The notes: generated from the letters alone by a model not told the origin. A DNA stretch of 64,000 nucleotides from Rhizophagus irregularis (GCF_026210795.1 NC_089456.1:188501-252500); one strand, 5' to 3'; positions 1 through 12,392 are shown, counted from the first letter of the stretch. Numbers and translations: made by a program.

Positions 1-1650
1 AATTGTTAATTTAATTTTATTTTGAAAGACTTTTTTTTTGATTCAGGTAAGAATTATATAGATTATCATCTTTTTATCGGATCTTCTATCATACCCAGGA
101 TCTTTCTGGATTTTCCTCACTGGACACCCTATATTATATTTTTTTTCAAGAACAGAACTAAACGTGGTTATCGGGACATTTATTATATCTCTCCCGCCAA
201 AACTTTTTAAATTACAATTTATTGATTTATTACTCATTCTTGTCATTTTAGTTTTTTCCCTGGATTATATATATCTTACCTACACTTCGTCTTCACTAAC
301 TTCAATATGATATGATAGTGACATTACTGATCCCTTATTCTGGTTACATTTGTTATACAGAATTTTTTTTTTTTTTTTAAACCAAAAAGTTAGTTATAAT
401 ATTTTTAATATAGTTTTTATTTATTAGCTCTCATGACTTTTGAGCTTATCAAATTAGATATATTTGTAGTGGGGAAAGAGCTTGATTATTAGGATTTTTG
501 ATTGGAATGCAAACAAAATTTTTAAAGCAATTTATATGTATTATATTTATATTTGTCAGTCTATTATCAGATTTATTGATGTTATAATTCTAATAATTTC
601 TAAAAATGATAAATAGAAATATAGTTAATGAAATTTTCAAAAAATTTGGGTATTGTATAATCAAATAATATTTCATTTGTATTGATAATAACATAATATT
701 AATAATATTATATTTACAGCAAATAGTAATAATTTAATTAATCATTATATCAAAAGTAATCCTTATCTTTATTTATAAAGTTACATTAAGCAGTAATAAT
801 AGCAACAATTAAAAGTATTTAATATTACTCTTTTTTTCTAATTTTTTAAAATTATAAACAAATTACAATTATTAAATTGTTGTAAATTTATTATTATAAT
901 TTTATTTAGTTTAGTTTATAATAGTTAAATAATATTATTTTAATAAATGTAAATTTCTTTAAAAAAATCTATATTAATGGATGATAACAAATACAAATTA
1001 TATGATTATTTATAATTATATAATTTGTATTTATTTATTAATTATTAATAAATTCAAATTTTATATATTTTTTATATTAGTTAAAAATTAATTAAATTAT
1101 ATATTTTAAAAAATGGTTTAGGATTGTTTATTAATACTAGAAAAAATGAAACCCATTTAAATTGTATAATTCACAATTCATTTATTTATTTGGCATATTT
1201 TAGAGATCAAATAGGTAGTATTACATAAATCATAATACATATTCAAAAAAAAAAAAATTATTGATTGTGACAGAAATAAAAATGGTGGTTAAACCAAATT
1301 TTGCTAGTTCAGTACAGTAAAAAATCCTTTACTAATACTTTGAATAATAAAATATTTTAATTATATATATAGTTGATTATATAATTTAATACTTAATATT
1401 AATGATTATATTAAAGTTAAAAAACATTTGAAGTTAAATATAATATTAAAATTTTTTACTATAATTTAATAAATAAATTATTTTTAATTCTATTATGATG
1501 ATTATTACCTAGTCTGAAATTTAATTTTTATTTTTATAAATATGATCTTATTATATTATAATGTTACTAACTTATATACATTTTTTTTAAAAAAAATTAT
1601 TTTTAAAGGAATTAAACCACTTTATTAAAATTACCAGATATAAATATATG
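1..1650. other. AT-rich DNA without a recognisable gene
   Basis: Very AT-rich sequence with homopolymer runs. Open frames here are short, start in low-complexity sequence and have no recognisable motif. I see no gene, RNA or clear repeat boundary. Confidence 0.6.
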
Positions 1651-1803
1651 GGGTCTTTGCAATAGAAAGGTACAAAATTCAAAAAATATCAAAAATTGAA
1701 TTAATATTAAATTTGCATTTATTTCAGTAAAAAAAAAATATAATTAGCATATAAAGTAAAATTGAAATTTTTTGAATTTCGTATCTTTTTATTGTAAAGA
1801 CCC
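1651..1803. mobile_element. MITE with about 37-bp terminal inverted repeats
   Basis: The left arm begins GGGTCTTTGCAATAGAAAGG and the right arm ends with its imperfect complement (TTATTGTAAAGACCC). The arms match over roughly 37 bp with a few changes, leaving a short AT-rich core. No convincing target-site duplication was found, so the superfamily is open. It has no coding capacity. Confidence 0.55.
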
Positions 1804-1980
1804 AATTATAACAAATTGGTCCCCTATCTGCCTAAGTGTAATAGTAAATATACTTTATAAACACATATAAGATTTCACTTATTATTAAAATAAGTTACTA
1901 ATAGAAATTTCACTTTTATATAAAACTTTATCTTATGATTTTCTTAAATTCTATTTTTTAATTAATTAAAAAAAAATTAT

Positions 1981-3097
1981 AATAATATAACATTGGTACG
2001 GTTTGTTGGAGAGATATACCTATAGAACGTAATCCCATTCTTATGATAAAAGGAATAAAAGACGCTCAATTTATAGAAGAATTCTTAATGCTACACCGTA
2101 ATGAAGTTTATAGACAATCAGATCTATTAAGGTTGATAGATTGGAAAATATCTTTAAAGTTAAATAACATAAATCAATATGATATATTGTTTGAGGATCA
2201 TTATTTACAATCATTTAGGATTAAAATTTGTTGTAATGAATTACCAACTTGTGCTAATTTAAAAAAGCGTAAGCCAGATCTATATGATGAAAATTGGAGA
2301 TGTAATTTTTGTAAAATAGAAGAAGAAACCTTTGATCATTTTTGGAAATGTAGTAAGATTCAAAATGTTGTGCAAGATATACTTTCAAACGATTAAAAAT
2401 TTTTTTAGTTAAAATTATACGGAGTATTCAAGAGATGATATAGATACACGAAATTAAAAGGTAAAATTAATGAGTTTGGTATGTGGGATATTGGATGCTT
2501 ATATGATTTTACATTTTTAATGAAGAATCAAGTCAGTTGTCAGTTAATAGAATTATTAAGGTGCTATAAAATAACTGAAGAAAAATTGTTGTATAAAGTA
2601 CTGAAACAAATAACTGGAGGAGTTTTATTAGAATTTAAAGTGCTTATTTGGGAACCAAGAAACGGGTTACAAATAAAGGAAGAAAAGCGGTGTGGTATTA
2701 GTGGTAAAGATAAAAAAGCTAAGTCACATAGTAAACGCACTGAAGTGGGTGTTAAAGATGTTGGCTGTAATATATTAGAAAGTAATTGGAATAAATGGAA
2801 TGATTTGGCATTCCATCGAGGTGGCCATTAGGCAAATTTTTAGGTAGATCATGACAGTCACCTTTGAATTTGAGGTCGCATCATGGTTTTTAACAATGAT
2901 GTGATCGTTTAGGTATGAGTCGAAACATTGCTTTATGAAAAGTAGTCTTGTTTCATAATACTTAATTCTTATATGTATTTGTTTATCTTATATTTTGTAA
3001 GTTTATATATGTAAGTAAGCGTGATTATAATAGGACATGATCGCATCTATAATAAAGTATTAAAATAATAATAATAATAATAATAATAATATAACAT
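1981..3097 (+). mobile_element. 5'-truncated LINE (non-LTR retrotransposon) 3' fragment
   Basis: A 13-bp direct repeat AATAATATAACAT (1981-1993 and 3085-3097) flanks the insert. The insert ends in an AATAAAG-like signal followed by an (ATA)n tail at 3066-3093, as expected for target-primed reverse transcription. It carries only the 3' end of the LINE protein-coding region, so it is dead on arrival. It inserted into the MITE described around it. Confidence 0.75.
2043..2831 (+). pseudogene. LINE ORF2 C-terminal fragment with terminal zinc knuckle
   Basis: Two open segments (2043-2396, 117 residues; 2481-2831, 116 residues) separated by a stop. The first holds a Cys/His cluster, C-N-F-C-K followed by H-F-W-K-C, of the type found at the C terminus of non-LTR retrotransposon polyproteins, normally thought to help bind nucleic acid. 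The second is Lys-rich and ends just upstream of the 3' UTR. Reverse transcriptase and endonuclease domains are missing because of 5' truncation. No function is expected. Confidence 0.6.
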
Positions 3098-3188
3098 AAA
3101 ATTTTCTTTTATAGTAAAATTTTTAAAGAATTTTATATATAATCTTTACTTTAAATATAAGGTGACTTATTTTAATAGTAGTAAATAG

Positions 3189-4048
3189 AATTTTATATAT
3201 ACCAATAATTTTATAAATAAAAAGTTAATAGAAAATTAAAAAAAAAACTTAACTAAAAAAAATTTTTGATTAACTAAAAAAAAAATTTTGAAAAAAATAT
3301 TTGTAAAATAAATAAAAATTAAAACAAAAATATTTAAACTAAAAAAAAAATTAACTTTTCAATAAATAGACTGACTAGCCTTTCAAATATTATATCCTGT
3401 TTATTAACTTTTTCAATATTTCTTTCAATTCCATTATTTTCTTATAAAATTTTCACTTTTCTTATTTGTTTTAATTGAAACTTACAGTTTTAGTTAAAAG
3501 TTTTCATTTATTATCTTTTTTGATTTTTCAATATTATTACTTTTAAATATTAAAAGTTTTATTTTTTTAGATTGGAATTCTTTTGAAAATTCATAGAGTC
3601 TTTAGATTTATTCTAACTTTTTAACCTATTTTTAGATTTCTTATTAAAGTAAAAAGAAATATAATAATATTAATCTAACTTTTTACCTTTAATTTTGTAA
3701 TTATATTTTATATAAAGATTATTTAAATCTTATTTTTTTAGGTAAATTATAAGCTTATGCTTATAATTCTTTATAATAAAGTCTTTATAACTGTTTATTA
3801 CTATTATTAAAGCCAAGCAAAATTAAAAAATAGTAAAGTTATTGTCATTAAGTTTGATATATCAAAAAGCATAGTTTAAAATCTCTCTCTTTTTTTTCAT
3901 TTATAAAAAACAGAATATCATTTCACTAGTATATTCCCTAAAAATGCTGTTTAGATACTATTATTTTGCATAATTTATTCATCTTCAACTTTACTTAAAT
4001 TATCATATACTTCTTCTGTTATATGATTTTAATGAAAATAATCTTACC
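3189..4048. other. AT-rich DNA, no gene seen
   Basis: A- and T-runs, no open frame with protein-like composition, no repeat with recognisable ends. Confidence 0.55.
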
Positions 4049-5085
4049 TAGAGTTCTGAATAGGTCAGATCAGGTCAGGTTATTTGGCCAACCTGACCTG
4101 AAATTTTTTTTTAGGATAGGATCATAGGATAGGACAGGTTAGGTCAAATAACTTTTCTAACCTGACCTGACCTGTTTGATCTGAAAATATTCATAATAAA
4201 TATGGAAAATACTAATATCTCAGCACTTAATGATCATAAAAATATAAAATACAGCTCATTCAATTTGTCACATTTCTAGACATGATAGATAACGAAATAT
4301 TTAATAAAATATTAACAAATCAGCATTTTACATATTTATTAAATATTTTGCCACTCAGTGATTGTAAAAGCATGAAATATAGCTCATTTGATTTGTCTCA
4401 GTGAGACAAATCAAATAGTACCAGTTTTGCATTTCTAGGCATGATAGATGATGAGATATTTAACGAAATGATAACAAATTAGCATTTTTTATTTTCGTTT
4501 ATTACACCATTTTATATTTCACTTAGAAATGTAAAATTAGTACCATTCAATTCGTCTCATTGAGACGAATTGAATGAACTGTGTTTTATGCTTTTACAAT
4601 CATTAGTAAATGAGAAGATATTTAACAAAATATAAAATAGAACAATTAACAAAAATGAATAATGCCAATGTGTGGTATAACTCAACTTCTATTATGTCTA
4701 AAAATGTGAAACTAGTACCATTTGACTCATTTTACTGAGACGAATTGAATGAGCTGTATTTCATGCTTTTACGATTACTGGGTCGTGAGATATTTATCAA
4801 AGTTTTTTTTTTAGTACTTTTATATATTAATTATATTTAAAATATAAAAAAATGCTAAAATAGCATTTTTTTTTTTTTTCCTTATATTAACATGAAAAAA
4901 TGCTATTTCAGTATTTTTTTTCATAAATACAAATAAAAGAAATATATCATAATGGTATTTTTTTTTATAAAACTATACTTTAATATTTTTATTTTCAAGT
5001 CAACAGGTATTTGTTAACCTGGCCTAAAATTTTTCAGGTCAACTTGACAGATTACCTGAAATCACCTAATCTGTTCAGAACTCTA
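4049..5085. mobile_element. Non-autonomous hAT-type element with GGTCAGGT subterminal repeats
   Basis: The left end reads TAGAGTTCTGAATAGGTCAG and the right end CTGTTCAGAACTCTA. These inverted tips fit the hAT pattern seen at eight other places in this window. Subterminal sequence is built of GGTCAGGT / ACCTGACC repeats on both sides. The interior carries several copies of a palindromic module centred on GTCTCANTGAGAC (for example near 4400, 4555 and 4735), alternating with ATATTTAACAAAATG-type segments. No transposase is present. A clean 8-bp duplication is not visible; ATCTTACC and TTCTTATC lie close by. The 421-bp element at 56798-57218 is of the same family. Confidence 0.7.
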
Positions 5086-5444
5086 ATTATTCTTATCTAG
5101 GCTTTCAAATGATGCAGTAATACAATATTATTTCAGATCAAAAGAACATCATATATTATAATATTATTAATGTTTATAAATGCAAGTTTTTGGTTAATAT
5201 TATTAATATCCTATTATAATATGTATTTTTAGTTTTCTTGTTCTTTATTATAGAAGCTGATTTTAGCTTTAATACTAATTAATTATCTTTTAAATTATCA
5301 AATTAAATCTAAGAGAAAAGTTATTAATAAAAAATTGGCAGTTACTGTTTTTTTTGGATTTCTTTTTCTTTTTTATACTTTTATCTTAAAGTAATATCAG
5401 GTAGTTTGGATAATTCCTTCATGCAAGATTATATTATCTGTGAT
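5086..5444. other. AT-rich spacer
   Basis: Nothing recognisable, apart from the 8-bp target duplication TCTGTGAT at 5437-5444 that belongs to the next element. Confidence 0.6.
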
Positions 5445-5956
5445 TAAGGTTGCTTGCCGAAACCTGTTTGGCCTAATGCCGAAAGGTGAAACCTCTTATA
5501 TAGTGCCGAAACGCCGAAACGCCGATTGCGCGAAACCTGTCGGGGAAATTGCGAAACTGCCGAAACATGCCGAAACCTCTATAATAGGTTTCTCCGTAGT
5601 TTCGGCATAGTTGATCATAAGATTTGCATATAGTTACGCCAAGTTACACCAATTAATAATATAATTTAGATGATCAAATAATCTACAGATAAAAGATTAA
5701 ACTTCAATATTTTACCGTCGTCTTAGTTCTTCTAAGCTTTTATCTAGTGTTAGAATTTTCATTTCTAACTCCCATATTAATATTATGATATTACACGTTT
5801 TTACAGTTTTTTTTTAAGGGGCTTATATTCATTAAAGGAAAATGCGTAACATGCATTTAATAAACCCAATTCCGTCATCTCCTTTAACACTGAACTAAAG
5901 TTTCTTTTACTTTCTTCCGTTTTCTTAATAATAATATTAATAATAAACTGTTTCAA

Positions 5957-7876
5957 ATGACTGATCACATAAAAGATTCACCCATTAAAATGAAAAATAG
6001 AGGAGGTCGGCCACCTAATAGCATTTGGGAAGATATTAATAAAGGAGAAGCTGTTGGTTCTGGCAAATTTGCCGCCTCCTGCAAGTACTGTAAGAATACA
6101 TGGTCGCGCGGTGAAGTTTCAAAGCTCGAAGAGCATCTTTCAAACCATTGTCCAGATGCGCCAGCAGCAGTTGTTAGAAGGTATATGACTAAAGTAATGG
6201 AACGGCAAGATAAGTCCAAGTCATCCAAAAAAAGAAAATACTCTGAAGGTCAAAGTAACATGGATGATTACCATGATTCAACAGAGCTTAACGAACAAAG
6301 ATGTACACGAATTAATCGTGCATTAGTTAAATTTTTTATTGCGTGCGGAATTGCGTTTAGAGTAGTGGAACATCCCTTTTTCATCAATTTTATAAAAGAG
6401 CTTAATGCCGGGTACAATACACCAACAAGGGAAGTATTAGTAAATCAACTACTTGAACGTGAATTAGCTCAAGTGAACTTCAAAGTTAATTCTGAGCTTG
6501 AAAAGGAAACGAATTTAACGTTAGGTTTGTTAAATTAAATAGGCTATCATACGTCATTTTTATTTAATCTTACTTACTATATAATATTAATTTATAATTT
6601 AGCCTTTGATGGTTGGACGTCTGGTACACATCGTTCAATTTGGAACTTCATTGTAATGACTCCGTCGCGTAAAGAATATCTTTATCAACTTTCTGATTTG
6701 TCTGAAAATTCGCACACTGCAGAATATCTAGTTACGGTAATTGAAAAGGTTATAGAAGGTATTGGAGAAGATCGAATATGTGCTGTAGTTTCCGATAATG
6801 CGGCCAATGTTCGTAATGCACGAAAAATTATACATGAGAATCATCCAAAGATTGAGAATGTGCGATGCGTTGCACATTCTATCAATTTAATTGCATGCGA
6901 CATCGTCAAGGAGAAGTTTGGGGAACATTTATTAAAACGTGTTAATATTTTGACAACCTTTTTTAGAAGTTCTCATCAGGCTAATGCAAAACTTGCTCAA
7001 ATAATTAAAGAAAAAGGAATTAGTGGAGGAGGATTAAAATTATATTGCAAGACACGCTGGACTACTGCTAGTGAATCCGTAAATTCAGTAATAAATTTGG
7101 AATCAGCACTAGAAGAAATGGCCAGCGATCACGATAAAGTGCTAACAAATGATAAAATAAAACCGATTATTCAATCGAGAAATTTTTTTTCAAATTTACG
7201 AGTTCTTGGATTTGTTCTGGATCCTCTAAGAAAAGCGGTACTTTCATTAGAATCGAGAAGAGCTACACTTGCAGATTGTTTCCTGAGCTTGGCAAGACTT
7301 GCAGCTACATTAAAAAAGTTACCCAAATCATTAAATCCTGCATTCCGAAGTCATTGTATCAAAGTAATAAATGAAAGATTTGATGAATTCGATGATGATA
7401 AGTATATTACTTGTTTTTTTATGGATCCCAGATTTAGAAACGCGCCACTTAAAAAATGCGCCCTCATGAGAATTATCAAATGTGCAGCTTCAATCGGGAA
7501 AAATTTAGGTTTCGACCGTTACGAAGCTGAAACTTTATGTGATCAAATACAGAAATATATTAATGAGCAAGAGCCATTTGACCTAGATATCGGTTTTGCT
7601 AAAGATAATCCCGTGAATTGGTGGAAATATATTAATACCGAACCAGAACCAGATGTCCTGCCAAGAATTGCAAGTTATCTATTTGCAATATGTCCTAACT
7701 CAGCAACTTGCGAACGTGGATTTTCGACTTTAGGATGGCTATTTCATAAACGTCGCTTAAATCTTAATGTGGATAAACTAGAATCCATGTGCAAATTAAT
7801 TTTGTATTGGAAATCCAATTCAAAAACTGAACTTGGATTTTATGGAATTGATCAAAAAAAGAATACTCGTTCTTAG
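5957..7876 (+). CDS. hAT-1 transposase (BED finger, DDE-type, two exons)
   Basis: Exons 5957-6524 and 6603-7876 join in frame across a 78-bp GT-AG intron to give 613 residues. The N terminus has a BED-type zinc finger (C-K-Y-C at about residues 42-45, with H and C-x-P near 60-66). The splice creates the hAT motif AFDGWTSG, the first catalytic Asp region. Further hAT landmarks follow: SDNAANV (second Asp), RCVAHSINL (C/H pair), KTRWT, and the dimerisation region with ATCERGFSTLG holding the catalytic Glu. Subfamily TIRs and 8-bp duplications around it agree. Nuclear DNA transposase; would recognise the GCCGAAAC repeats at the element ends. The frame is interrupted by TAG TGA at 7874-7879, after which an acidic stretch continues in the same frame to 8260, so the natural C terminus may be longer. 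Otherwise intact. Confidence 0.9.
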
Positions 7877-8260
7877 TGATTTGATGAGATCAATATACGT
7901 ATTGCAGAAGCTTTTGCAGAAGATGACGATGAGGAATATAATGAGGAGCAAGCTTCTACTCAGAGATTAACTACAAGCGGCGAAACAATACCCGAAGACA
8001 ATTGCCGTGTAGTAATCGAAAGTCTATGGATTGATCAATTTGTTAATTTATCGCATGATTCAATTACTAGTGAAATCGGCGATATTCCAAGAGATATATT
8101 GGATGATTCAGATGAAAATAATGCGGAAGATGATGAAGTTGATGATAGTGGTAATAACAAGAGACCCGGAGAAGGTGACTATGATTATGATATAGATGAT
8201 GTATTAGGTATGGATGACGGTGATAATAATGACGATAATTATGATGATAATGAGGAATAA
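7877..8260 (+). pseudogene. Acidic C-terminal extension of the hAT-1 transposase after two stops
   Basis: Immediately after TAG TGA the same frame stays open for about 126 codons to a TAA at 8260. The translation is very acidic (runs such as EDDDEEYNEE and DDGDNNDDNYDDNEE) and looks like a real protein tail. Either one or two recent nonsense changes cut it off, or it is lost normally and is a relic. Readthrough or an unseen splice could also join it. Confidence 0.5.
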
Positions 8261-8455
8261 TAATAATGAGAAATAATTACAATAGTTAATCCAATGAGAA
8301 TTAATTCTAATATCATGTGATTTAAATAATGATACTATTTAGGAAATAAATGATGTAATTATGCAGGGCAAAATATTCGCGATCAAAGTCCAGTTAACAT
8401 ATAATTATGCAGGCAATGCAGGCAATTGTAATTTTATATTATATTTTAAAACATT

Positions 8456-8650
8456 GCAATTTAATTAAGGAATAAGGATAAGCATATTATATTTTAAAAA
8501 TAGTGCAATTTAATTAAGGAATAAGGATAAGCATATTATATTTTAAAAATAGTGCAATTTAATTAAGGAATAAGGATAAGCATATTATATTTTAAAAATA
8601 GTGCAATTTAATTAAGGAATAAGGATAAGCATATTATATTAGAATCAATA
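8456..8650. repeat. 49-bp tandem repeat, about four copies, inside hAT-1
   Basis: The unit begins GCAATTTAATTAAGGAATAA and runs through GGATAAGCATATTATATTTT. Copies are nearly identical, so the amplification is recent. It lies in the 720-bp gap between the two genes of hAT-1. Confidence 0.9.
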
Positions 8651-8982
8651 AGTTTTAAGGACTTCGTTAATTAAATTTATTACATTAGATCAATAAATTT
8701 TAAGAACTGCGTTACAAAAAAAAATTTAGAACTGCGTTAATTAAATTTATTACATTAGAATCAAAACTGCGTTTGTTTATTTTGTTACAAATACTTTAAT
8801 TATGTAGAATGTTATTATGTTCATCAGTTCATGTTTTAAACATTATAACGAATTTTAAAATTATTATAAATATTATGAAATTTGAATTTTTTTTTCGCAA
8901 TTCAAAACCAAATTGTATTTTAATTTTCAAATTGTATTTAATTTTCAAATTTCAAGTTACGAAAAAATCATAAAAATAAAAA

Positions 8983-9528
8983 ATGGCAGCATTAGTACCT
9001 TTTGTCCCACCGCCACCACCAGTATTCCAATGGACGATTAACGCAGCTAGGCAATTAATCGCGGAGCGGAGAAACTTACATCAGCAATTCGAAAGAATTG
9101 CAAACCGTCATCATGTAAATGCATGGACAATAATAGCAAATAGGGTGTTCGTTGCAACGGGATTTGCAGCGACACCCAGGCAATGCCAAACAAAATGGAA
9201 TGCCCTCAAACGAGGTTATGAAAACCTCAGTAGGATAATAAATAATAATGATGACGACATTCCTATTATAAGCCCAAATAGTTTCGATAGAGCGTGTTTT
9301 GCTGATATGAACGATGAATTCTGGTTACAAACCGGTAATTATTATTAATTATTATTTTAAATTAATTTTATTTAGGCAATTCATTCAATTCATTAATATT
9401 TTTATTGGATTTTAGATCTGTTTAGACGAGAGTATCGACGGCAGCATGCTGCGCATGATCGACGTCGATATGAATATAGATTGCGAAGGGAAAGAAGAAG
9501 GTCGCGATCTAGGTCTCGATCGAAGTAG
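8983..9528 (+). CDS. Myb/SANT-like DNA-binding protein with Arg/Ser tail, second gene of hAT-1
   Basis: Exons 8983-9334 and 9416-9528 join in phase across an 81-bp GT-AG intron to give 154 residues. After a Pro-rich start (PFVPPPPPVFQW), residues about 15-75 have the three-tryptophan helical pattern of Myb/SANT-like (trihelix) domains: W at FQWTI, W at NAWTIIANRV, and QCQTKWNALKRGYENL. Exon 2 encodes a basic, Arg-rich tail ending in RRSRSRSRSK. Downstream of the stop an out-of-frame stretch (9530-9652) would encode more RD/RS repeats, suggesting that a 10-bp duplication (GATCGAAGTA twice) shortened the tail. Likely nuclear and DNA-binding; by analogy with PIF/Harbinger elements, which carry a Myb-like helper, it may assist transposition. 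That role is inference. Confidence 0.72.
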
Positions 9529-10188
9529 ATCGAAGTAGAGATAGAAGACGAGATAGAAGTAGAGATAGAAGACGAGATAGAAGTAGAGATAGAAGACGGG
9601 ACAGAAGTAGAGATAGAAGAAGAGGTAGAAGCAGGTCCCCACATAGAAGATAAAGATATTATTAAATTTTAATTTTTATTATATTTTTAATCGTGTATTT
9701 TATTAGTTTAATATTAAATATTATAAAATAAATATTTACATACAAAAAATCATATTGTCTTTAATCTTTATTCTTATAAATTGTTTAAATGCCGAAACTC
9801 TAATTAAATCATATAGAAAGTATTGCCGAAACGCCGAAACAGTTTCGGCAAGTTACGGCAGTTTCGCGATTTTGATAGGTTTCGCAGTTTCGGCATTTCT
9901 TGATGATTTCGCGAAACTAGTTTCGGCAGTTTCGCGTACGCCATTCTGCCGAAACCCTCTAGTTTCGGCAAGCAACCTTATCTGTGATCAATATGATAAT
10001 TTATTAAAAATTACTATTTTCAGTAAATCTAAATTTATATTATCTAATGGATTTGCATTATTATAATCTAATGTAAAACTTATATTAGTCATATCATCTA
10101 GTATTTGTTATTTTATAAGAAAAGTTTTAGTAAATTTTCTTTTATAATATCAAAAGCAGTTTTAAATTTTTTAAAGATATTGTGTATA

Positions 10189-11238
10189 CAGTCAACTCTC
10201 TTTATAATCACACATTTGGGACAGTCCATATTTGGTAATTATAAAGAGATGTGACTATATAAAAAATTTCTTATATTTGTATATCATAATTCCGGCCAAA
10301 AATTAACATAATTTTAGCTAGAATTCTACTTAAAACTTTATTGTATCGTAACTTCGCCAATATTAATCGTAGAGAGATGATCTTACCGCCGATCGATTCG
10401 TCTTGATGAGACGGTTCTAATGGTATAAAATACGTCGAAATCCAATCACTAGATTAAATTCCGAAATTAAAAAAATATTAATGGTTTTTGTGTAATAACT
10501 CTGCCAATATTGATCCTAGAAAGACGATCTTACTACCATTCGATTCGTCTTGATGAGACGAATCTAATGGTATAAGATACATCGAAATCCAATCACTAGA
10601 TCAATTTCCGAAATTAAAAAATATTAAATGGTTTTTAAGTAATAACTCCGTCAATATAGATCACAGAGAGATGAGCTTACCACCATTCGATTCGTCTCGA
10701 TGAGGCGATTCCAACGAGCTATAAATCGTCTTTTTACAATCACTAGGTACTGAGAAATCTAGCAAAATGTTAAATGGCGCAGTAAACGTAAATTAAGAAA
10801 TATTATAATGCCGATGTTTAACATTTTGTTGAATAACTCGTCAGCCAGTGATCGGGAAAGGATAAAACTAAGATGATAGGACACAGACCCGAGATTAGTC
10901 TCATAAGAGGCAATGGGTGGTCTGGCCGTAAACATTAGCAAAGGGAAAGGATAAAACTACCACCATTCGATTCGTCTCAGTGAGACGATTCTAACAAGCT
11001 ATGATACATCTTTGTACGATTATTAGATGCCAAGTTATTTAATATATTCTTTATATAACTGTGATTATAAACAGTTCTTTTTAATATAAGATTTTTGAGG
11101 ATAGGTGTGATAGTGACTATAGATAGATTGTGACTATATAGGATAGATTTTAATAATAAAGTGTTTTGAACATTCAACTGGTGTGACTATATAGTAGAAT
11201 GTGACTATAACGGGAGTGACTATAGAGGGAGTTGACTG
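10189..11238. mobile_element. pogo/mariner-like TIR element, copy 1 (non-autonomous)
   Basis: Ends are CAGTCAACTCTCTTTATAAT and the inverted ATAGAGGGAGTTGACTG, each flanked by TA, as in Tc1/mariner-pogo elements. Subterminal sequence repeats GTGACTATA / TATAATCAC. The core is a chain of palindromic modules centred on GTCTC(A/G)NNGAGAC near 10405, 10550, 10700 and 10980. No transposase frame. Superfamily assignment rests on TIR style and TA flanks only. Confidence 0.7.
10871..10942 (+). mobile_element. 72-bp 5'-truncated retroelement tail inside the pogo-like element
   Basis: Flanked by a perfect 17-bp direct repeat GGGAAAGGATAAAACTA (10854-10870 and 10943-10959). The insert ends CCGTAAACATTAGCAAA, closely matching the minus-strand 3' end of the large retroelement at 13014-19510 (CTGTAAATACTAGTAAA). 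Both begin their shared part with AGATGATAGGA. It occupies the same site of the host element as the large one. Confidence 0.65.
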
Positions 11239-11240
11239 TA

Positions 11241-12392
11241 TTTAGTATATAGTATATTAAACTTCAGACTCTCTGCAAGTTGAAAATAATAAAATTTCTA
11301 ATATTTCATTTATTAATTCTTTTGCTTGAAATTTAATTTGCCATTCACCCCTATTTTCTTTAAACTTTTATTTGTTAATTTGCCAATAGTTGAATAAAAA
11401 AGTTTTTGCTCATAATATCCACCTAAATCACACTTAAAAACTTATTTCTGAAATATTTTATCTTTATAAAATTCAAATTTTGCTTTAAAAACTACAAAGT
11501 ACTGTTGTTTTACATACTGTTTAACATAATGTTCTCTTGTTCTGCAATTTTAAGAAATGGAAAGCTTATTCTAACCTCTAAGTTAATTTCTATCCAAATT
11601 ATAGGTAATTGTTTATTATATTTTTTTTTTTTTTTGCTGCAGTATATTTAGATCTTTAATAGAATAAATGCATTTATAATACATCATACAAATGAAAATA
11701 AATTAAATAAACTAATTTAATAAACCCTAAACCACTTGTTATTCTAAAAAGAACCCTACATATACATTGTCAGATAAAATTTAAACTATAAAAGTACTTT
11801 CTGCATTTATACATATATACTCATTTTTAGAAAGGATTCCCTCCTTTTAATCTATACCTATAAGGAAATTCTAACAAGAGCTATTATGAAACAATAAAAA
11901 AAAAGGATTTTAACAAAAAAAAAAGTAGGGCAAAAAAAAGAGTTAATATATATATATGATAGCAAGCATACCAAATTCCCATTCTCTTAACTAAAATAGT
12001 AAGTTTGTCATTGCTGTCAAAGCCTTTGTTATTCGAAGTAAATTGCTTCTTTTTTTTCAAAGATTTTCTTTTCTTAAGTTGTCTAACATTATCATTATTT
12101 TGCGTAACTTTTGGATTCTTATTTTAGTTCTGCTTTTAAATAGAATCCATCTTTTTTGATGTCTTACTTCTAAACTAATTCAAAGTAGGCAAAAAGTATC
12201 TAGTCTAAACACCTTTAAATTCTTTGAAGTTAAATTCTATATTAAGTGCTTTATTTAAGCTTGCCTAGGTATTGAAATATACAATCAACTTTTTTTACTT
12301 ATAATCTTGATTAATCTTAAAAACTAAAGCACCATCTTGTTGCGATAGCATAAAATGGACAGTGTTTTCTGCATTGTAAACAACATTATTAG
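11241..12392. other. Intergenic, no gene seen
   Basis: AT-rich. Several stretches read weakly as minus-strand protein but with many stops. The 8-bp duplication ATTATTAG at 12385-12392 belongs to the next element. Confidence 0.5.

Larger units (their letters stand above)
1876..3188. mobile_element. Non-autonomous AGGA-type MITE, split by a LINE fragment
   Basis: The outer arms (1876-1990 and 3098-3188) match the intact 226-bp MITE at 54503-54728 over most of its length, including the segment with TTTCACTTTTATATAAAACT and the end rich in TTACTATTAAGATAGGT-like sequence in inverted form. The outermost AGGACCC-like tips are degraded here. The 1.1 kb between the arms is a later LINE insertion. 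Confidence 0.55.
5445..9980 (+). mobile_element. hAT-1: complete two-gene hAT transposon
   Basis: A 4536-bp element with ends TAAGGTTGCTTGCCGAAACC and the inverted GGCAAGCAACCTTA, flanked by a perfect 8-bp duplication TCTGTGAT (5437-5444 and 9981-9988). That length is diagnostic for hAT elements. Both subterminal regions (about 5455-5600 and 9785-9970) are packed with GCCGAAAC / GTTTCGGC repeats, which in known hAT elements are transposase binding sites. It carries a transposase gene (5957 onward), a 49-bp tandem repeat (8456-8650) and a second gene for a Myb/SANT-like protein (8983-9528), both on the + strand. Two MITEs of about 245 bp with the same ends occur at 12393-12637 and 36722-36965. 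Confidence 0.92.

Noticed and set aside
1-246. Opposed 62- and 67-codon frames at the window start
   Set aside because: They are short, overlap on opposite strands and lack motifs; the region looks like a decayed repeat.
9402-9644. Two overlapping minus-strand frames rich in Ser/Ile/Thr or Tyr/Phe/Leu
   Set aside because: They are antisense to the Arg/Asp/Ser repeat downstream of the Myb-like gene; the repetitive composition comes from the DNA repeat.
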